A stretch of 47,242 nucleotides of DNA, from positions 1 to 47,242 of the forward strand of contig CALXYD010000008.1 in assembly GCA_944392865.1 (NCBI GenBank). The letters run 5' to 3'. Origin of the DNA: an uncultured Alphaproteobacteria bacterium. GTDB taxonomy: Bacteria > Pseudomonadota > Alphaproteobacteria > RF32 > CAG-239. A model generated the notes under the pieces. It worked only from the letters and a program-made list of their open reading frames with translations. It was not told the DNA's origin and searched no databases. Numbering within the stretch: position 1 is the first letter of the stretch; each line of letters opens with the position of its first letter. Made by a program: the position numbers and the translations under genes. Shown one piece after another: positions 17,510 to 27,206 of this stretch.

Positions 17510-19866
17510 TGCAATTTTTTGTTCAATTAAAGAAAGACTTTGCGGCTAACTTCAGCGGAATGAGCGCTTATATTGTTATTGCGGCTTATTATATCCTCTC
17601 CCTCTTTTCCGCGCTTTATCTCGGCGATTATTTCCTACGCGAATCGGAAATAATGAATGCTTACTTTTCCCTGCAGCCAATAATCCTAACCCTGATTATC
17701 CCGGCAATTACAATGCGAACCTGGGCAGATGAAGCCAAAAGCGGGACATTGGAGCTTTTACTTACGCAGCCTATCAGTTACACCAAATTAGTTCTGGCTA
17801 AATTTTTTTCCGCCTACCTGTATTTCGGCCTGATGGTTGCAACTTCTTTGTTTTTATATTTTGTTTCCGATTATCTTTCCGTTCTTGACTTTGGCCTGAC
17901 AATCTCCGGCTATTGCGGACTTTTATTGAGCGGAGCTTTTTTTACAGCCGTAGGATGCTTTATTTCCGCAATGAACCGCAATAACGTTCTTAGCTACATT
18001 ACGACCATTTTTGCCTTATTTTTTATTACACAATTAGGGCTGACATCTATCGGCAGCATTTCTCTTGATGCGCTTAATTTTGAATATAATTATAAGGCTT
18101 TTTTGACTGGTGTTTTGGGAGCTGGCAACGTTTTATATTTTTTAGCCGGTATCTTATTGTTTCTCTGGCTTAACGTTGTCGCACTTGAATACCGAAAAGC
18201 CGTTCATACACGCGAAAGGCGCTCTTTTTACGCCTTTGCTTTTTTGTTGCTGTTAATTTTTGCCGAAAGCTGTTTAAGCGCCTCCTTTTGGGAAAGACAA
18301 ACTTTTGATGTTACAGATGACGGAAAATTTACTTTGCCAGAAGAAGATGTCAATTTTTTGAAAAACACTAGTAAACGAATTGATATAATCTTATACGAAT
18401 CGGCAGGCAAACGTCAAGAAGCTAATTCTCGCTATGCTGTTTATGCGGAATTCGTTGAACGGATTTTGCAGCTGATTGAAAAAACATCGCAAGGAGCCAT
18501 TCGGGTTCAAACTATTCTCGTGGAGCCATTCAGCCAGTTGGAAAGGCAGCTCATTTATGATGATGAAATATGGTTTGAAGAAGATAAATTCGGGCAGAAA
18601 AATTTTATGGCAGCAACCTTTTCCGATAATGAAGGACACCGCAAGCAAATTAATTATTTCAGCAATTTGCGGCAAAACTTGCTTGAAACAGATATTATGC
18701 GCCTCATCAGACAGTTTGGCAAACCGTTGCCTAAGGCTGTTGTTTTTGCCCCAACGCAGGATTGGAAAGAAATGCTTTCTTTTCAAGGATTGTTGGAAGA
18801 ATTTTACCAACTAAAATATTTAGGGGAAAAACCGTTGTTCATTCCGACGGAATATAATGCAGCTATTGTTATCAATCCGGATTCTTTTTCTTCGGAAAAC
18901 TTGTTGGCGATGGAACAATATGTTTTGTCCGGCGGCAGCCTGATTGTTTTTGCCGACCCCAAAAATCCAAGCTTGGTAAAAGATGCACCTGTATCGGCTT
19001 TTCTAAAAAATTTCGGAATTATTGCACATTCCGATACTCTTACCCGTGAAGAACCAGAAATTGCCCTGGCCATTCAGCCGGATACAAATAAGAATATACG
19101 CTCAATTTTGGTAAGCGACACCGGGACAATTACAACAAAAGATTCAACACAACACAAGACATATCCGCTGTTGCAGTTAGAAGGTAAAAATGATGTAATT
19201 GCGGTTGTTTCAACAGGAAAATATACCTCCAATTATCTTGATTTTGCGGCGTCCACTACCGGCGTTCATCCCGTTTCCGCCAAAGAAGGCAAGGTATTTT
19301 TTATCTTTGACAGCGACTTGTTAAAGGATTATCTGTATACTTCCGCCGAATCAGCGGGACACGATTTTTATCAAACCATTCCCTTTGCCGACAATATGCT
19401 CTTTTTCCTCCGGCTGATGGATTATGCCACCGGCAATGATGTGGAAAAGTTTCTGACATACAGGCATTATGCACTTAATACTTCAAGCATCGGCAATGCT
19501 ATTCTGGCGAATATTCGCAACAGTTATGCGCAACAAAGCGATGAGTTGGATAAACAAAAAGCTTCTCTTTTACAAAAAAAGGAAAACTTTTACAGCCTAT
19601 TAGCATCACAAGGATATGCTTCCGTTAAAAATATCGGCGATATTAGTAAAATTGAACAGAGTATTGATGAAACGGAAAGCCATTTATATCAGATACAGTC
19701 AAATATTGCCTCTACTTATCAAACTTCTATAATGATAATAACGTTGGTGTTGATTTTTGCCGTTCCTGCGGTGCTGCTTATCCTCCTATTTGCAGGTATG
19801 CTTATCGGTAAAAAACGTAAACAACAGAAAATCAGGAGATTGCTTGATGCTACGACAACACTTTAA
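17506..19866 (+). CDS. ABC-2 permease fused to GldG-like domain
   Basis: A 786-residue fusion. Residues about 1-235 are a six-helix ABC-2 permease (GldF-like) with the cytoplasmic segment MRTWADEAKSGTLELLLTQP typical of that family. After a further membrane helix (about 240-257) comes a large extracytoplasmic GldG-like domain, opening with a strand-rich stretch FDVTDDGKFTLPEE and a domain with a long insert up to about residue 640. A coiled-coil stretch and a final membrane helix (about 740-765) end the protein. The gene is in the middle of the operon, overlapping the ATPase and the DUF4340 gene. In Bacteroidetes GldF and GldG are separate; fusion gives a one-chain permease plus sensor or adaptor. 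Confidence 0.82.
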   Translation: MMQFFVQLKKDFAANFSGMSAYIVIAAYYILSLFSALYLGDYFLRESEIMNAYFSLQPIILTLIIPAITMRTWADEAKSGTLELLLTQPISYTKLVLAKFFSAYLYFGLMVATSLFLYFVSDYLSVLDFGLTISGYCGLLLSGAFFTAVGCFISAMNRNNVLSYITTIFALFFITQLGLTSIGSISLDALNFEYNYKAFLTGVLGAGNVLYFLAGILLFLWLNVVALEYRKAVHTRERRSFYAFAFLLLLIFAESCLSASFWERQTFDVTDDGKFTLPEEDVNFLKNTSKRIDIILYESAGKRQEANSRYAVYAEFVERILQLIEKTSQGAIRVQTILVEPFSQLERQLIYDDEIWFEEDKFGQKNFMAATFSDNEGHRKQINYFSNLRQNLLETDIMRLIRQFGKPLPKAVVFAPTQDWKEMLSFQGLLEEFYQLKYLGEKPLFIPTEYNAAIVINPDSFSSENLLAMEQYVLSGGSLIVFADPKNPSLVKDAPVSAFLKNFGIIAHSDTLTREEPEIALAIQPDTNKNIRSILVSDTGTITTKDSTQHKTYPLLQLEGKNDVIAVVSTGKYTSNYLDFAASTTGVHPVSAKEGKVFFIFDSDLLKDYLYTSAESAGHDFYQTIPFADNMLFFLRLMDYATGNDVEKFLTYRHYALNTSSIGNAILANIRNSYAQQSDELDKQKASLLQKKENFYSLLASQGYASVKNIGDISKIEQSIDETESHLYQIQSNIASTYQTSIMIITLVLIFAVPAVLLILLFAGMLIGKKRKQQKIRRLLDATTTL

Positions 19867-20797
19867 GATAGCTTTTTTACTCTTAATTCTGCTGACTCCT
19901 CTGACTATTTGGGGAGGTATTGTCGGGGTTGAGCATATTCGTACTCTTGCGCGCGGAAACTATTTCTTTGAACAAACGCGAAGCCGACCGGATATTTTTT
20001 CTATATCCATTACTTTCCCGAACGGCAAATCCGTCAGCGTTGAAAAAAAAGACAGCTTTTGGCATATTAAGGAAGCTGATGATTATTATGCTTCTTTTAC
20101 CAGAGTTAACGCTTTGGTCAAACTTATTCGCGATACGGTCATATATCGGGCGGACAAAGCCAGAGATGACACTTATGCGGAAACTCTTTTTACTAATTCC
20201 GTTCATATAACCAGCCGCGACATTTACGGCAATATTGTTGATGTGGCAGACATTGCTCCGCTGCGCGATGGCAATAAATTCCATAACGCACGATTAAACA
20301 ATGACGGATTTATTTATCAGCTTATTGGCGACTTTTCTTTATCTTCCAATGTTATGGATTGGGTACAGATGCCGCTTTTTGCCTGGGATAATGATTTTGT
20401 TAAAAGTGTCCATTCTGAAAATTTTGAGGTATATCGGCGCTTCAGAAGCGATGATTTTCGTAATGACAAGGAAAACCGTACTTATCCGCATGTTCTTAAT
20501 CTAATTAACAATTTTTTATATCTCGGTGCGGAAGAAATAAAGCACGCATCCAATTTTGATCTGCAAAATTATCAAAAATCCGGTTATTATGAAATTACCC
20601 TGTTCGGCGGGTTGTTATACCAAATCAGCATTTATAACAAAGGCGATGAGTATTGGCTATCCATCCGTTTAACCCGCGGCGGGATTATCAATCAGGCATC
20701 TTTGAAAATCTTAAAAGAAAACAGTATGCTATATGATGGTTGGTTTTTCAAAATCAATAGCGACAAGGGGCAATTGATTAGCGGCTTTGTTTTATAA
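19847..20797 (+). CDS. DUF4340 family membrane-anchored protein
   Basis: About 316 residues. One N-terminal membrane helix (about residues 8-28) anchors a periplasmic domain. The beginning of that domain (ISITFPNGKSVSVEKKDSF, read as W-H-I-K thereafter) and the later YASFTRVNALVKLIRDTVI resemble DUF4340, a family that accompanies GldG-like ABC-2 transporters. The start at 19847 has AGGAG 8 bp upstream and lies within the end of the permease gene; an earlier in-frame start would add 30 residues read from the permease's own last helix and is not credible. Its job is probably as an extracytoplasmic partner of the exporter; substrate unknown. Confidence 0.75.
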   Translation: MLRQHFKIAFLLLILLTPLTIWGGIVGVEHIRTLARGNYFFEQTRSRPDIFSISITFPNGKSVSVEKKDSFWHIKEADDYYASFTRVNALVKLIRDTVIYRADKARDDTYAETLFTNSVHITSRDIYGNIVDVADIAPLRDGNKFHNARLNNDGFIYQLIGDFSLSSNVMDWVQMPLFAWDNDFVKSVHSENFEVYRRFRSDDFRNDKENRTYPHVLNLINNFLYLGAEEIKHASNFDLQNYQKSGYYEITLFGGLLYQISIYNKGDEYWLSIRLTRGGIINQASLKILKENSMLYDGWFFKINSDKGQLISGFVL

Positions 20798-20817
20798 TTG
20801 CTCATACGCTACGGCAA

Positions 20818-20850
20818 AATCCTCCCGGAAAATTCCGAGAGGATTATTTT
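20818..20850. terminator. Bidirectional hairpin terminator between DUF4340 gene and ettA
   Basis: Segments 20818-20830 and 20833-20845 are complementary apart from one C/A mismatch, forming a long stem with a small A-rich loop. On the plus strand it is followed by ATTTT; on the minus strand by TTTTG. It sits between two convergent genes and can serve both. Confidence 0.7.
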
Positions 20851-20868
20851 GCTGATAAGTATTTGTTT

Positions 20869-22548
20869 TTAACGTTCCAGTTTTTTATAGCGAATACGGT
20901 GCGGACGGCAAGCTTCTTCGCCCAGGCGGCGGATTTTATCTTTTTCATAATCTTCAAAATTGCCTTCAAACCACTCAACGTGCCCTTCGTCTTCATACGC
21001 CAGAATATGCGTTGCCAATCTATCCAAAAACCAACGGTCGTGCGAGGTTACCAGTACGCAGCCGGGATAGTTTATAATTCCCTCTTCCAATGAGCGCAAA
21101 GTATCCACATCCAAGTCGTTGGTCGGTTCGTCCAGCAAAATGACATTGGCTCCTTTACGAAGCATTTTAGCCAAATGCACCCGATTGCGTTCACCGCCGG
21201 AAAGCTGGCCGATTTTCTTTTGCTGATCCGTTCCTTTGAAATTAAACTGCCCGACATACGCTCGCGAAGATATTTGTTTTTTACCCAGCTCAATTATATC
21301 CAGCCCGTCTGAGATTTCTTCCCATATTGTTTTATCTGCATTTAGCTCATCGCGGCTTTGGTCTACATAACCCAAATCTACGGTATCACCGATGATTATT
21401 TCACCCGAATCCGGCTTTTCCTGTCCGGTTATCATTCTGAACAATGTCGTTTTACCGGCGCCGTTCGGCCCGATGATACCAACAATGGCTCCCTTGGGAA
21501 TCTTGAATGACAGATTATCTATCAATACTTTTTCGCCGTAAGCTTTGGATATGTTTCTGGCTTCAATAACCATATCGCCCAAACGTTCACTCATCGGAAT
21601 ATTGATGTGCGCCTGCGATAATTGCTCCTTAGAAGTTTCTGACAGCAATTCCTCATAGGCGTTAATACGCGCCTTAGATTTTGCCTGACGGGCTTTAGGA
21701 TTTTTGCGAATCCATTCCAACTCGCTGGCCAAAGTCTTTTGACGCGCACTTTCTTCCCTGGCTTCCTGTTCCAAACGCTTCTGTTTTTGTTCCAGCCAGG
21801 AAGTATAGTTCCCCTCATAAGGAATCCCCTGACCGCGGTCAAGCTCCAGTATCCAGCCGGTTACATTATCCAAGAAATAACGGTCGTGGGTTACCATTAC
21901 CACCGTTCCTTTATAGTCGCGCAGATGGTGTTCCAACCAGGCCACCGACTCGGCATCCAGATGGTTGGTCGGTTCGTCTAATAACAGCATATCCGGTTTG
22001 GACAGCAAAAGGCGACATAAGGCAACGCGCCTTTTTTCGCCGCCGGAAAGTTTGGTTACATCCGCATCCGCCGGCGGACAACGCAAGGCATCCATTGCTA
22101 TCTGCACGGTTCGTTCAATATCCCAACCGTTTACGGCGTCTATTTTTTCCTGCAGCGCAGCCTGTTCTTCTATCAAAGCATTCATTTCATCGTCGGACAT
22201 CGGCTCGGCAAATTTCAATGAAACTTCTTCAAAGCGTTTCAGCAACGCTACGGTATCCCCTAACCCGTCCATAACATTTTCCATAACGGTTTTAGAGGCG
22301 TCCAATTTCGGCTCCTGTTCCAAATAGCCGACTTTTACCCCGTCAGCCGCCCAGGCTTCGCCGTTAAATTCTTTATCCACACCGGCCATTATTTTCAACA
22401 GGGTTGACTTACCGGCGCCGTTAACCCCTAATACGCCGATTTTGGCGCCGGGAAAGAACGACAAGCTGATATTTTTGAACAGCTCTTTTCCGCCGGGAAA
22501 AACTTTGCTCAAATTCTGCATAACATAAATGTATTGATAAGAAGCCAT
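20869..22548 (-). CDS. ettA: Energy-dependent translational throttle protein EttA (ABC-F)
   Basis: The 559-residue soluble protein has two ABC ATPase domains and no membrane segment. Each has a Walker A motif (GVNGAGKST and GPNGAGKTT), an LSGGE signature and Walker B ending DEPTNHLD or DEPTNDLD. The linker between them and the arm insertion in the first domain fit EttA; length matches the family (about 555). EttA binds the ribosomal E site and gates the first elongation step according to ATP/ADP level. It is a single-gene unit with its own AAGGAAA site, and the convergent hairpin follows its stop. Confidence 0.95.
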   Translation of the reverse strand: MASYQYIYVMQNLSKVFPGGKELFKNISLSFFPGAKIGVLGVNGAGKSTLLKIMAGVDKEFNGEAWAADGVKVGYLEQEPKLDASKTVMENVMDGLGDTVALLKRFEEVSLKFAEPMSDDEMNALIEEQAALQEKIDAVNGWDIERTVQIAMDALRCPPADADVTKLSGGEKRRVALCRLLLSKPDMLLLDEPTNHLDAESVAWLEHHLRDYKGTVVMVTHDRYFLDNVTGWILELDRGQGIPYEGNYTSWLEQKQKRLEQEAREESARQKTLASELEWIRKNPKARQAKSKARINAYEELLSETSKEQLSQAHINIPMSERLGDMVIEARNISKAYGEKVLIDNLSFKIPKGAIVGIIGPNGAGKTTLFRMITGQEKPDSGEIIIGDTVDLGYVDQSRDELNADKTIWEEISDGLDIIELGKKQISSRAYVGQFNFKGTDQQKKIGQLSGGERNRVHLAKMLRKGANVILLDEPTNDLDVDTLRSLEEGIINYPGCVLVTSHDRWFLDRLATHILAYEDEGHVEWFEGNFEDYEKDKIRRLGEEACRPHRIRYKKLER

Positions 22549-22578
22549 TATATTTTCCTTTTCTGTTGATCGTAAAGA

Positions 22579-23121
22579 CTAAAGCGTGCGGCGGGCTTTC
22601 ATTTCTTCCTGCCGGATTTTTTGATATATGCCCTGTTTCTCGGCGTTTCTTTTTTTACGGGCGATAATCTTGTCATAATATTTGTTTAACATGCCCCGCT
22701 CATCTTCATCGCGGTTATAGACAAGGCTTGCGTCATACTCCTGGCGCGGGCGGATAATTTTTCCGTCCGGGAGCTTTATAATCCCGTTTTTATACACAAT
22801 GCTTTTTAATATTTTCTGATTGTTAAACCGGCGGTTTACTTCCGGACAATCATAATATCCGTTCCCCCGCTTTTCAAGATACGCCGTCGCTTTGGCCTGA
22901 TTATACTCATACATCCCTTCCGCCTGCTCGGCATCTGAACGCGCTTTGGATATTAAATAGGCACGGGCGATAAACTCATACGACGGATAAAGCGAAGCGC
23001 CGCAGGCCAGCCCTCCGCCGGAGATATACCCAAGATTTTTAACATCTTCCAAGTAGCTTGAAGCGTCCGCCTGCTCCGCCAACAAGCATAGCACAACGCC
23101 GATAAAAGCTGTTTTTTTCAT
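22579..23121 (-). CDS. Small exported protein of unknown function
   Basis: I do not recognise this 180-residue protein. The N-terminus (MKKTAFIGVVLCLLAEQADA) is a clear signal peptide. The mature protein has two cysteines, one in GGGLACGASLYPSYEF and one in YYDCPEV, that could form a disulphide. The last 50 residues are rich in Lys, Arg and Glu and probably helical. No lipobox is present. It lies 30 bp upstream of ettA on the same strand, though that link is likely accidental. It diverges from rpmJ. Periplasmic location is inferred from the signal peptide. Confidence 0.6.
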   Translation of the reverse strand: MKKTAFIGVVLCLLAEQADASSYLEDVKNLGYISGGGLACGASLYPSYEFIARAYLISKARSDAEQAEGMYEYNQAKATAYLEKRGNGYYDCPEVNRRFNNQKILKSIVYKNGIIKLPDGKIIRPRQEYDASLVYNRDEDERGMLNKYYDKIIARKKRNAEKQGIYQKIRQEEMKARRTL

Positions 23122-23195
23122 ATTCTCATAAACCGTCTGTTTTCTGTTTTTGCCATTATACCGGCAAATAAATCTATTTCAAGCGAAAAAAATGT

Positions 23196-23224
23196 TTGAC
23201 AAATTAAAACAAGTATCGTATGTT
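23196..23224 (+). promoter_or_regulatory. Sigma-70-type promoter of rpmJ
   Basis: A perfect -35 box TTGACA (23196-23201) is separated by exactly 17 bp from TATGTT (23219-23224). The predicted transcript starts about 25 bp before the rpmJ start codon. This is one of the best housekeeping promoters in the window. Confidence 0.7.
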
Positions 23225-23255
23225 TCGCTCAAACTTTTGTGTAAGGAATAAGAAA

Positions 23256-23381
23256 ATGAAAATATACAGCTCTTTAAAGTCCAAGAAGGCGCGCGTCAGA
23301 GGTTGCAAGTTGGTTCGCCGCAAAGGGCGCCTTTATGTAATTAACAAAAGAGAGCCCAAGTATAAGGCTCGTCAGGGTTAA
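23256..23381 (+). CDS. rpmJ: 50S ribosomal protein L36
   Basis: A 41-residue, very basic protein beginning [20 protein letters not shown] and ending in KYKARQG. The SLK...RRKGR...VINK pattern and the length match the alphaproteobacterial form of L36. It has one cysteine only, so it is the zinc-free type rather than the four-ligand form. L36 sits in the large subunit near the peptidyl-transferase region. AAGGAA lies 8 bp before the ATG, and the gene stands alone between its own promoter and terminator. Confidence 0.95.
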   Translation: MKIYSSLKSKKARVRGCKLVRRKGRLYVINKREPKYKARQG

Positions 23382-23403
23382 TTTGGATATTTATTTAAGA
23401 AAA

Positions 23404-23428
23404 ATCGGGTTATATGCCCGGTTTTTTT
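23404..23428 (+). terminator. Rho-independent terminator of rpmJ
   Basis: A short GC stem (CGGG 23406-23409 with CCCG 23417-23420, extended by two weaker pairs) with a 7-nt loop is followed by seven T residues. It lies 24 bp after the rpmJ stop. Confidence 0.7.
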
Positions 23429-23446
23429 ATGGCTTGAAGCTTTTTT

Positions 23447-23851
23447 TTATATACTTTCCATTACCGCTACGGCATTGACATACTCCTGCTCATTGGAAAG
23501 GGTCAGGTGCATATTAAAATTTTGATTTTGCGAAACATAAAAAGCACGCGCCAGAGCTTTACCATATAAGTTTACTTTCGGACACCCCAATTCATCATGG
23601 ATAATCTCTACGTCTTTTAAGGTAATGCCGGAACGAAAACCACTGCCTAAAGCCTTGGAAACGGCTTCTTTGGCGGCGAATCTGGTCGCCACCGCCAAAA
23701 TCAAGCCTTTTTCTTCCGCATATATGTTTTTCTGCCCTAGTTCATCTATTTCTTTGCTGGTAAAACACCGTTTAACGAATCGCAGCAAAAAATCTCTGCT
23801 TTTCATAAAACGGGAGACCTGCACTATATCACATCCTAAACCCAGTATCAT
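23447..23851 (-). CDS. acpS: Holo-[acyl-carrier-protein] synthase
   Basis: The 134-residue enzyme transfers 4'-phosphopantetheine from CoA to apo-ACP. The two magnesium-binding signatures of the family are present: GLGCDIVQVSRF with Asp8 and RFAAKEAVSKALGSGF with the Glu near residue 60. Length is normal for AcpS. Its ATG overlaps the stop of the DUF2062 gene (ATGA), so the two are translationally coupled, and both follow the Rel/Spo gene. The order rel-acpS is common in alphaproteobacteria. Confidence 0.95.
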   Translation of the reverse strand: MILGLGCDIVQVSRFMKSRDFLLRFVKRCFTSKEIDELGQKNIYAEEKGLILAVATRFAAKEAVSKALGSGFRSGITLKDVEIIHDELGCPKVNLYGKALARAFYVSQNQNFNMHLTLSNEQEYVNAVAVMESI

Positions 23852-24366
23852 TTATCTTCCTTTTCTTCCGTGGTTGATGTTTTTTGCAATACTTTCCTGA
23901 TTGCCAGATAAGTTGTATACCAGACAATAATATAAAACGGAATGCAACCGATAAACATCGGCCAAAATACCGGCCAGACATCTCTAATAAAAGCCTTAAA
24001 ATCTAGCGCTATAATACTATGAAACATCTCGGAAAACAACATTTTAAATTCCGGCAGCCGGACGGGAGCGTCTGCGCCCATGATGATTACCCCCAAATGC
24101 AGCGTCGCAAACCATATTAACGGGAAAGTCCACGGATTACCGGCCAGTGTGCCTAAGGCAGCCGCGACTCCGTTTTGCCCGGTCAAACGAGAAACGCCCA
24201 AACATATCAGCAAATGAAATCCGACCATCGGTGTAAATGACATTGCGACGCCGGTAGCAAAACCTTTGGAAATTTCTTCAGGCGTTCCCTTAAGCGAATC
24301 GAGCTTTGCGACCACTCCCGACCATTTCTTTTGCAGTCCCTGCCCTATGCTCTTTATCAGGGACAT
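23848..24366 (-). CDS. DUF2062 family membrane protein
   Basis: A 172-residue protein with three or four hydrophobic segments. The sequence GFATGVAMSFTPMVGFHLL followed by GNPWTFPLIWFATLHLG is the DUF2062 signature. The biochemical function of the family is unknown; in some bacteria it is found with glycosyltransferases or near rel and acpS genes. AAGGAGG precedes the ATG by 6 bp. It lies 19 bp after the Rel/Spo gene and overlaps acpS, so the three form one operon. Confidence 0.85.
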   Translation of the reverse strand: MSLIKSIGQGLQKKWSGVVAKLDSLKGTPEEISKGFATGVAMSFTPMVGFHLLICLGVSRLTGQNGVAAALGTLAGNPWTFPLIWFATLHLGVIIMGADAPVRLPEFKMLFSEMFHSIIALDFKAFIRDVWPVFWPMFIGCIPFYIIVWYTTYLAIRKVLQKTSTTEEKEDK

Positions 24367-24385
24367 CAGCCCTCCTTATCCGTTA

Positions 24386-26512
24386 TTACACTCTGGCAAC
24401 AAAACTGACAACCTTTGAGGCTTTTAATGCGGCAATAATGTCATTTAAATGCGCCGTATTTTTTACATCAACGTCTATCAGTATTTCAAAATAACTAATC
24501 GTCCTGTAAACAATATTCAAGTTTGCTATATTGGCGTTTTGGCGCGCTATCAAATTTGACAACTCGCCAAGCGTTCCCGGCTCATTGCTTATCATCACTT
24601 TAATTCGCGCCGTATGCGATTCGGTTTCGGCATCCTCTCCCCAGGAGATATCCAGCCAGCGTTCCGGCTCGTCAGCATATTTTTCCAACGCTTTGCAGGA
24701 AAGCGCGTGAATAGCGACTCCTTTTCCCGTGGTTACAATGCCGACAATCCGGTCACCGGGGACTGGGTGGCAACAACCGGCAAAATGGACAGCCATACCG
24801 GTTATCAACCCCTCAATCTTTAGCGCATTGTTTTTCTTCTTTTTAGGCTTGGACAGCTTTATGGAATTAACTACCTTGGTTATCTTGGATTGTTTATACG
24901 CCGGATAAACCGTGCGCAACACATCCCAACCGGTAACTAAACCCTCGCCGACTTTAGCATATAAATCTTCCAGGCTTTCACTTTCAAAATGCGGCAGATT
25001 TGCAGTAATCGCCTTTTCGTTAAACTCCAAATTTTCCTGTTTAAACAGCTTTTCCAGTATATCCTTGCCCAGAGATAAAAATTGTTCGCGTTTGCAGGCG
25101 CGAACATACCGTCTGATGGCAGCCTTGGCTTTTCCGGTTACGACAAAACGCTCCCACTCGGTTGACGGGTGTTGCGCTTTGGAGGTTAACACTTCCACCT
25201 GGTCGCCATTTTGCAACACACTGCGCAGCGGTTTAATTTCGCCGTTGATTTTGGCACCGACGCATTTATCGCCAATGCTTGAATGCACAGCATAAGCAAA
25301 ATCTACCGGCGTTGAGCCGAAAGGCAGCCCGATTAAATCGCCTTTGGGCGTGAAACAAAAGACCTGGTCATTATACATTTCCAGCTTAGTATTCTCAAGA
25401 AATTCATCCGGATTTTGCGCCTGTTCCAAAATTTCCAAGAGCTCCCGCATCCAACGAAAACTTCTGCCCTCTACTTTTTGCCCCTGTTTATAAGCCCAAT
25501 GCGCCGCCACGCCTTTTTCGTTAATCTCGTGCATTTCGTGCGTGCGAATCTGGATTTCTATCCGGGTATTTTCCGGTCCGATAACGCCGGTGTGTATGGA
25601 CTGGTAGCCGTTCGGCTTCGGGGTTGAGATATAATCCTTGAACCGGCGAGGAACCATGTGATACTTGCTATGGATAACACCAAGTGCCTGATAACAGGCT
25701 GAAATATCGTCCACACATATACGAAAAGCCATAATATCCGACAGCTGTTCAAACGAGGCATTTTTTAACTGCATCTTGCGCCATATAGAATACGGCGACT
25801 TTTCACGTCCGGTTACGACAGCCTTAATGCCGTTTTCTTCCATATCCAATTCCAGACGGCGAATAATTTTCGGAACTAAATTACTTCCCTGCTCGCGCAA
25901 GAAATTTAAGCGTGCAACAATAGAATCGTGCGCTTCTTTATGCAATTCGGCAAATGCAATTTCTTCCAACTCGGTTTTTATTTCCTGCATACCGATACGT
26001 TCAGCCAGCGGCGCATAAATATCCAATGTTTCTTTGGCTATTCTTTTACGTTTTTCTTCCGGACAAAAATGCAACGTGCGGATATTATGCAAACGGTCTG
26101 CCAGTTTTATCAGCAGAACCCTTATATCTTCCGACATCGCCAATAAAAGCTTGCGAAAATTTTCCGCCTGTTTGCTGGAGCCGGATTTTTGTTCAATAAT
26201 GGCCAGTTTGGTAACCCCGTCAACCAATGCGGCAACCTGGGGGCCAAATAAATCTTTAATTTCCTCTACCGTTGTATCGGTATCTTCCACCGTATCGTGC
26301 AACAAGCCGGCTATAATTGAATTACAGTCCAGCCGAAATTTTGTTAAAATACCGGCTACTTCTATCGGATGCGAATAATACGGATCGCCCGACGTGCGAA
26401 GCTGGGCGCCATGTTTCTTCATCGCAAAAACATACGCGCGGTTTAATGCTTCTTCATCTGCATTCGGATCATAGGACTTGACTAAATCTACCAGTTCGTA
26501 TTGTCTTAACAT
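24386..26512 (-). CDS. Bifunctional (p)ppGpp synthetase/hydrolase (Rel/SpoT)
   Basis: The 708-residue protein has the full RSH layout. An N-terminal HD hydrolase domain carries His72-Asp73 in LLHDTVEDTD and an upstream His in YYSHPIEVAG. The synthetase domain has SPYSIWRKM and PNGYQSIHTGVIGP. The TGS domain starts with CFTPKGDLIGLP, a zinc-finger-like helical segment contains AGCCHPVPGD, and a C-terminal ACT domain contains ISNEPGTLGELSNL. Both enzymatic halves look intact, so it likely makes and breaks (p)ppGpp, as the single RSH enzyme of most alphaproteobacteria does. A terminator separates it from rpoZ upstream, so it must have its own promoter. Confidence 0.95.
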   Translation of the reverse strand: MLRQYELVDLVKSYDPNADEEALNRAYVFAMKKHGAQLRTSGDPYYSHPIEVAGILTKFRLDCNSIIAGLLHDTVEDTDTTVEEIKDLFGPQVAALVDGVTKLAIIEQKSGSSKQAENFRKLLLAMSEDIRVLLIKLADRLHNIRTLHFCPEEKRKRIAKETLDIYAPLAERIGMQEIKTELEEIAFAELHKEAHDSIVARLNFLREQGSNLVPKIIRRLELDMEENGIKAVVTGREKSPYSIWRKMQLKNASFEQLSDIMAFRICVDDISACYQALGVIHSKYHMVPRRFKDYISTPKPNGYQSIHTGVIGPENTRIEIQIRTHEMHEINEKGVAAHWAYKQGQKVEGRSFRWMRELLEILEQAQNPDEFLENTKLEMYNDQVFCFTPKGDLIGLPFGSTPVDFAYAVHSSIGDKCVGAKINGEIKPLRSVLQNGDQVEVLTSKAQHPSTEWERFVVTGKAKAAIRRYVRACKREQFLSLGKDILEKLFKQENLEFNEKAITANLPHFESESLEDLYAKVGEGLVTGWDVLRTVYPAYKQSKITKVVNSIKLSKPKKKKNNALKIEGLITGMAVHFAGCCHPVPGDRIVGIVTTGKGVAIHALSCKALEKYADEPERWLDISWGEDAETESHTARIKVMISNEPGTLGELSNLIARQNANIANLNIVYRTISYFEILIDVDVKNTAHLNDIIAALKASKVVSFVARV

Positions 26513-26555
26513 ATAACCTCTTTTTCACCCACGTTGGTTGATTATAGCGTATAAA

Positions 26556-26594
26556 TAAAAAAAAGCAAGATATGTTTAAACACATCTTGCTTTT
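26556..26594 (-). terminator. Rho-independent terminator after rpoZ
   Basis: Read on the minus strand, AAAAGCAAGAT (26594-26584) pairs with ATCTTGCTTTT (26571-26561), and the stem runs into a tract of nine or more T residues. It separates rpoZ from the Rel/Spo gene, which are often co-transcribed in other proteobacteria. Confidence 0.85.
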
Positions 26595-26625
26595 ATCTTC
26601 AGCATTTATGCGATATACAGGCGTT

Positions 26626-27120
26626 TTACTCTTCGTCGCCTAAATCATCGGCAAAATCATCCTTACCATCAAGCAGGTCATCATCAATATCCGCATCATC
26701 AAGCGAAATATCGTCCCCGTCACCAAGGCTATCACTGTCTACATCCAGCGTTTCGCCATCGCCGTCATGTATCTGCATACTGTCAGCCAGCGCCGTATCC
26801 AGAATTGTATCGCCGTCAAACTGCGAATCCAATTCGGACAGTTCTTTTTCGGCAGCCATAATTTCCAGCTCTTCTTCTTCCGGCTCTTCCACTTCAACGT
26901 GTTTCTGCAACCCCATAACCAGAGATTTTTGCAGATCTTCAATATCTGCTTTGTCTTCTGCAATTTCCCGCAGGGCAACAACCGAATTTTTATCATTATC
27001 ACGGTCAACTTTTATAGGAGCGCCGGATTCTATATCTTTAGCCCTCTGCGCCGCCACCAACAATAATTCATAGCGGTTAGGGATTTTTTCAATACAGTCT
27101 TCAACTGTTACACGTGCCAT
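26626..27120 (-). CDS. rpoZ: RNA polymerase omega subunit with long acidic tail
   Basis: The 164-residue protein begins [20 protein letters not shown], the canonical omega start, with the conserved [16 protein letters not shown] helix and [12 protein letters not shown]. Omega stabilises beta-prime and mediates ppGpp binding. The core ends near residue 75. It is followed by a very acidic region of about 90 residues, dominated by Asp and Glu (for example [19 protein letters not shown]), which is much longer than the usual alphaproteobacterial extension. The ATG at 27120 matches the family start; a GTG three codons upstream lies inside the likely ribosome-binding region. Close to the stringent-response enzyme gene but separated from it by a terminator. 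Confidence 0.92.
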   Translation of the reverse strand: MARVTVEDCIEKIPNRYELLLVAAQRAKDIESGAPIKVDRDNDKNSVVALREIAEDKADIEDLQKSLVMGLQKHVEVEEPEEEELEIMAAEKELSELDSQFDGDTILDTALADSMQIHDGDGETLDVDSDSLGDGDDISLDDADIDDDLLDGKDDFADDLGDEE

Positions 27121-27206
27121 TTTGACCACCTTTTCTATGTTGTTTTACACTTTTTTGTGTTTATATACAAGACGTTTGAGAAATGCAACTGTTTTTTTGA
27201 AAAACT

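Noticed and set aside
26573..26580. GTTTAAAC palindrome
   Set aside because: It lies in the loop of the rpoZ terminator and is explained by it.
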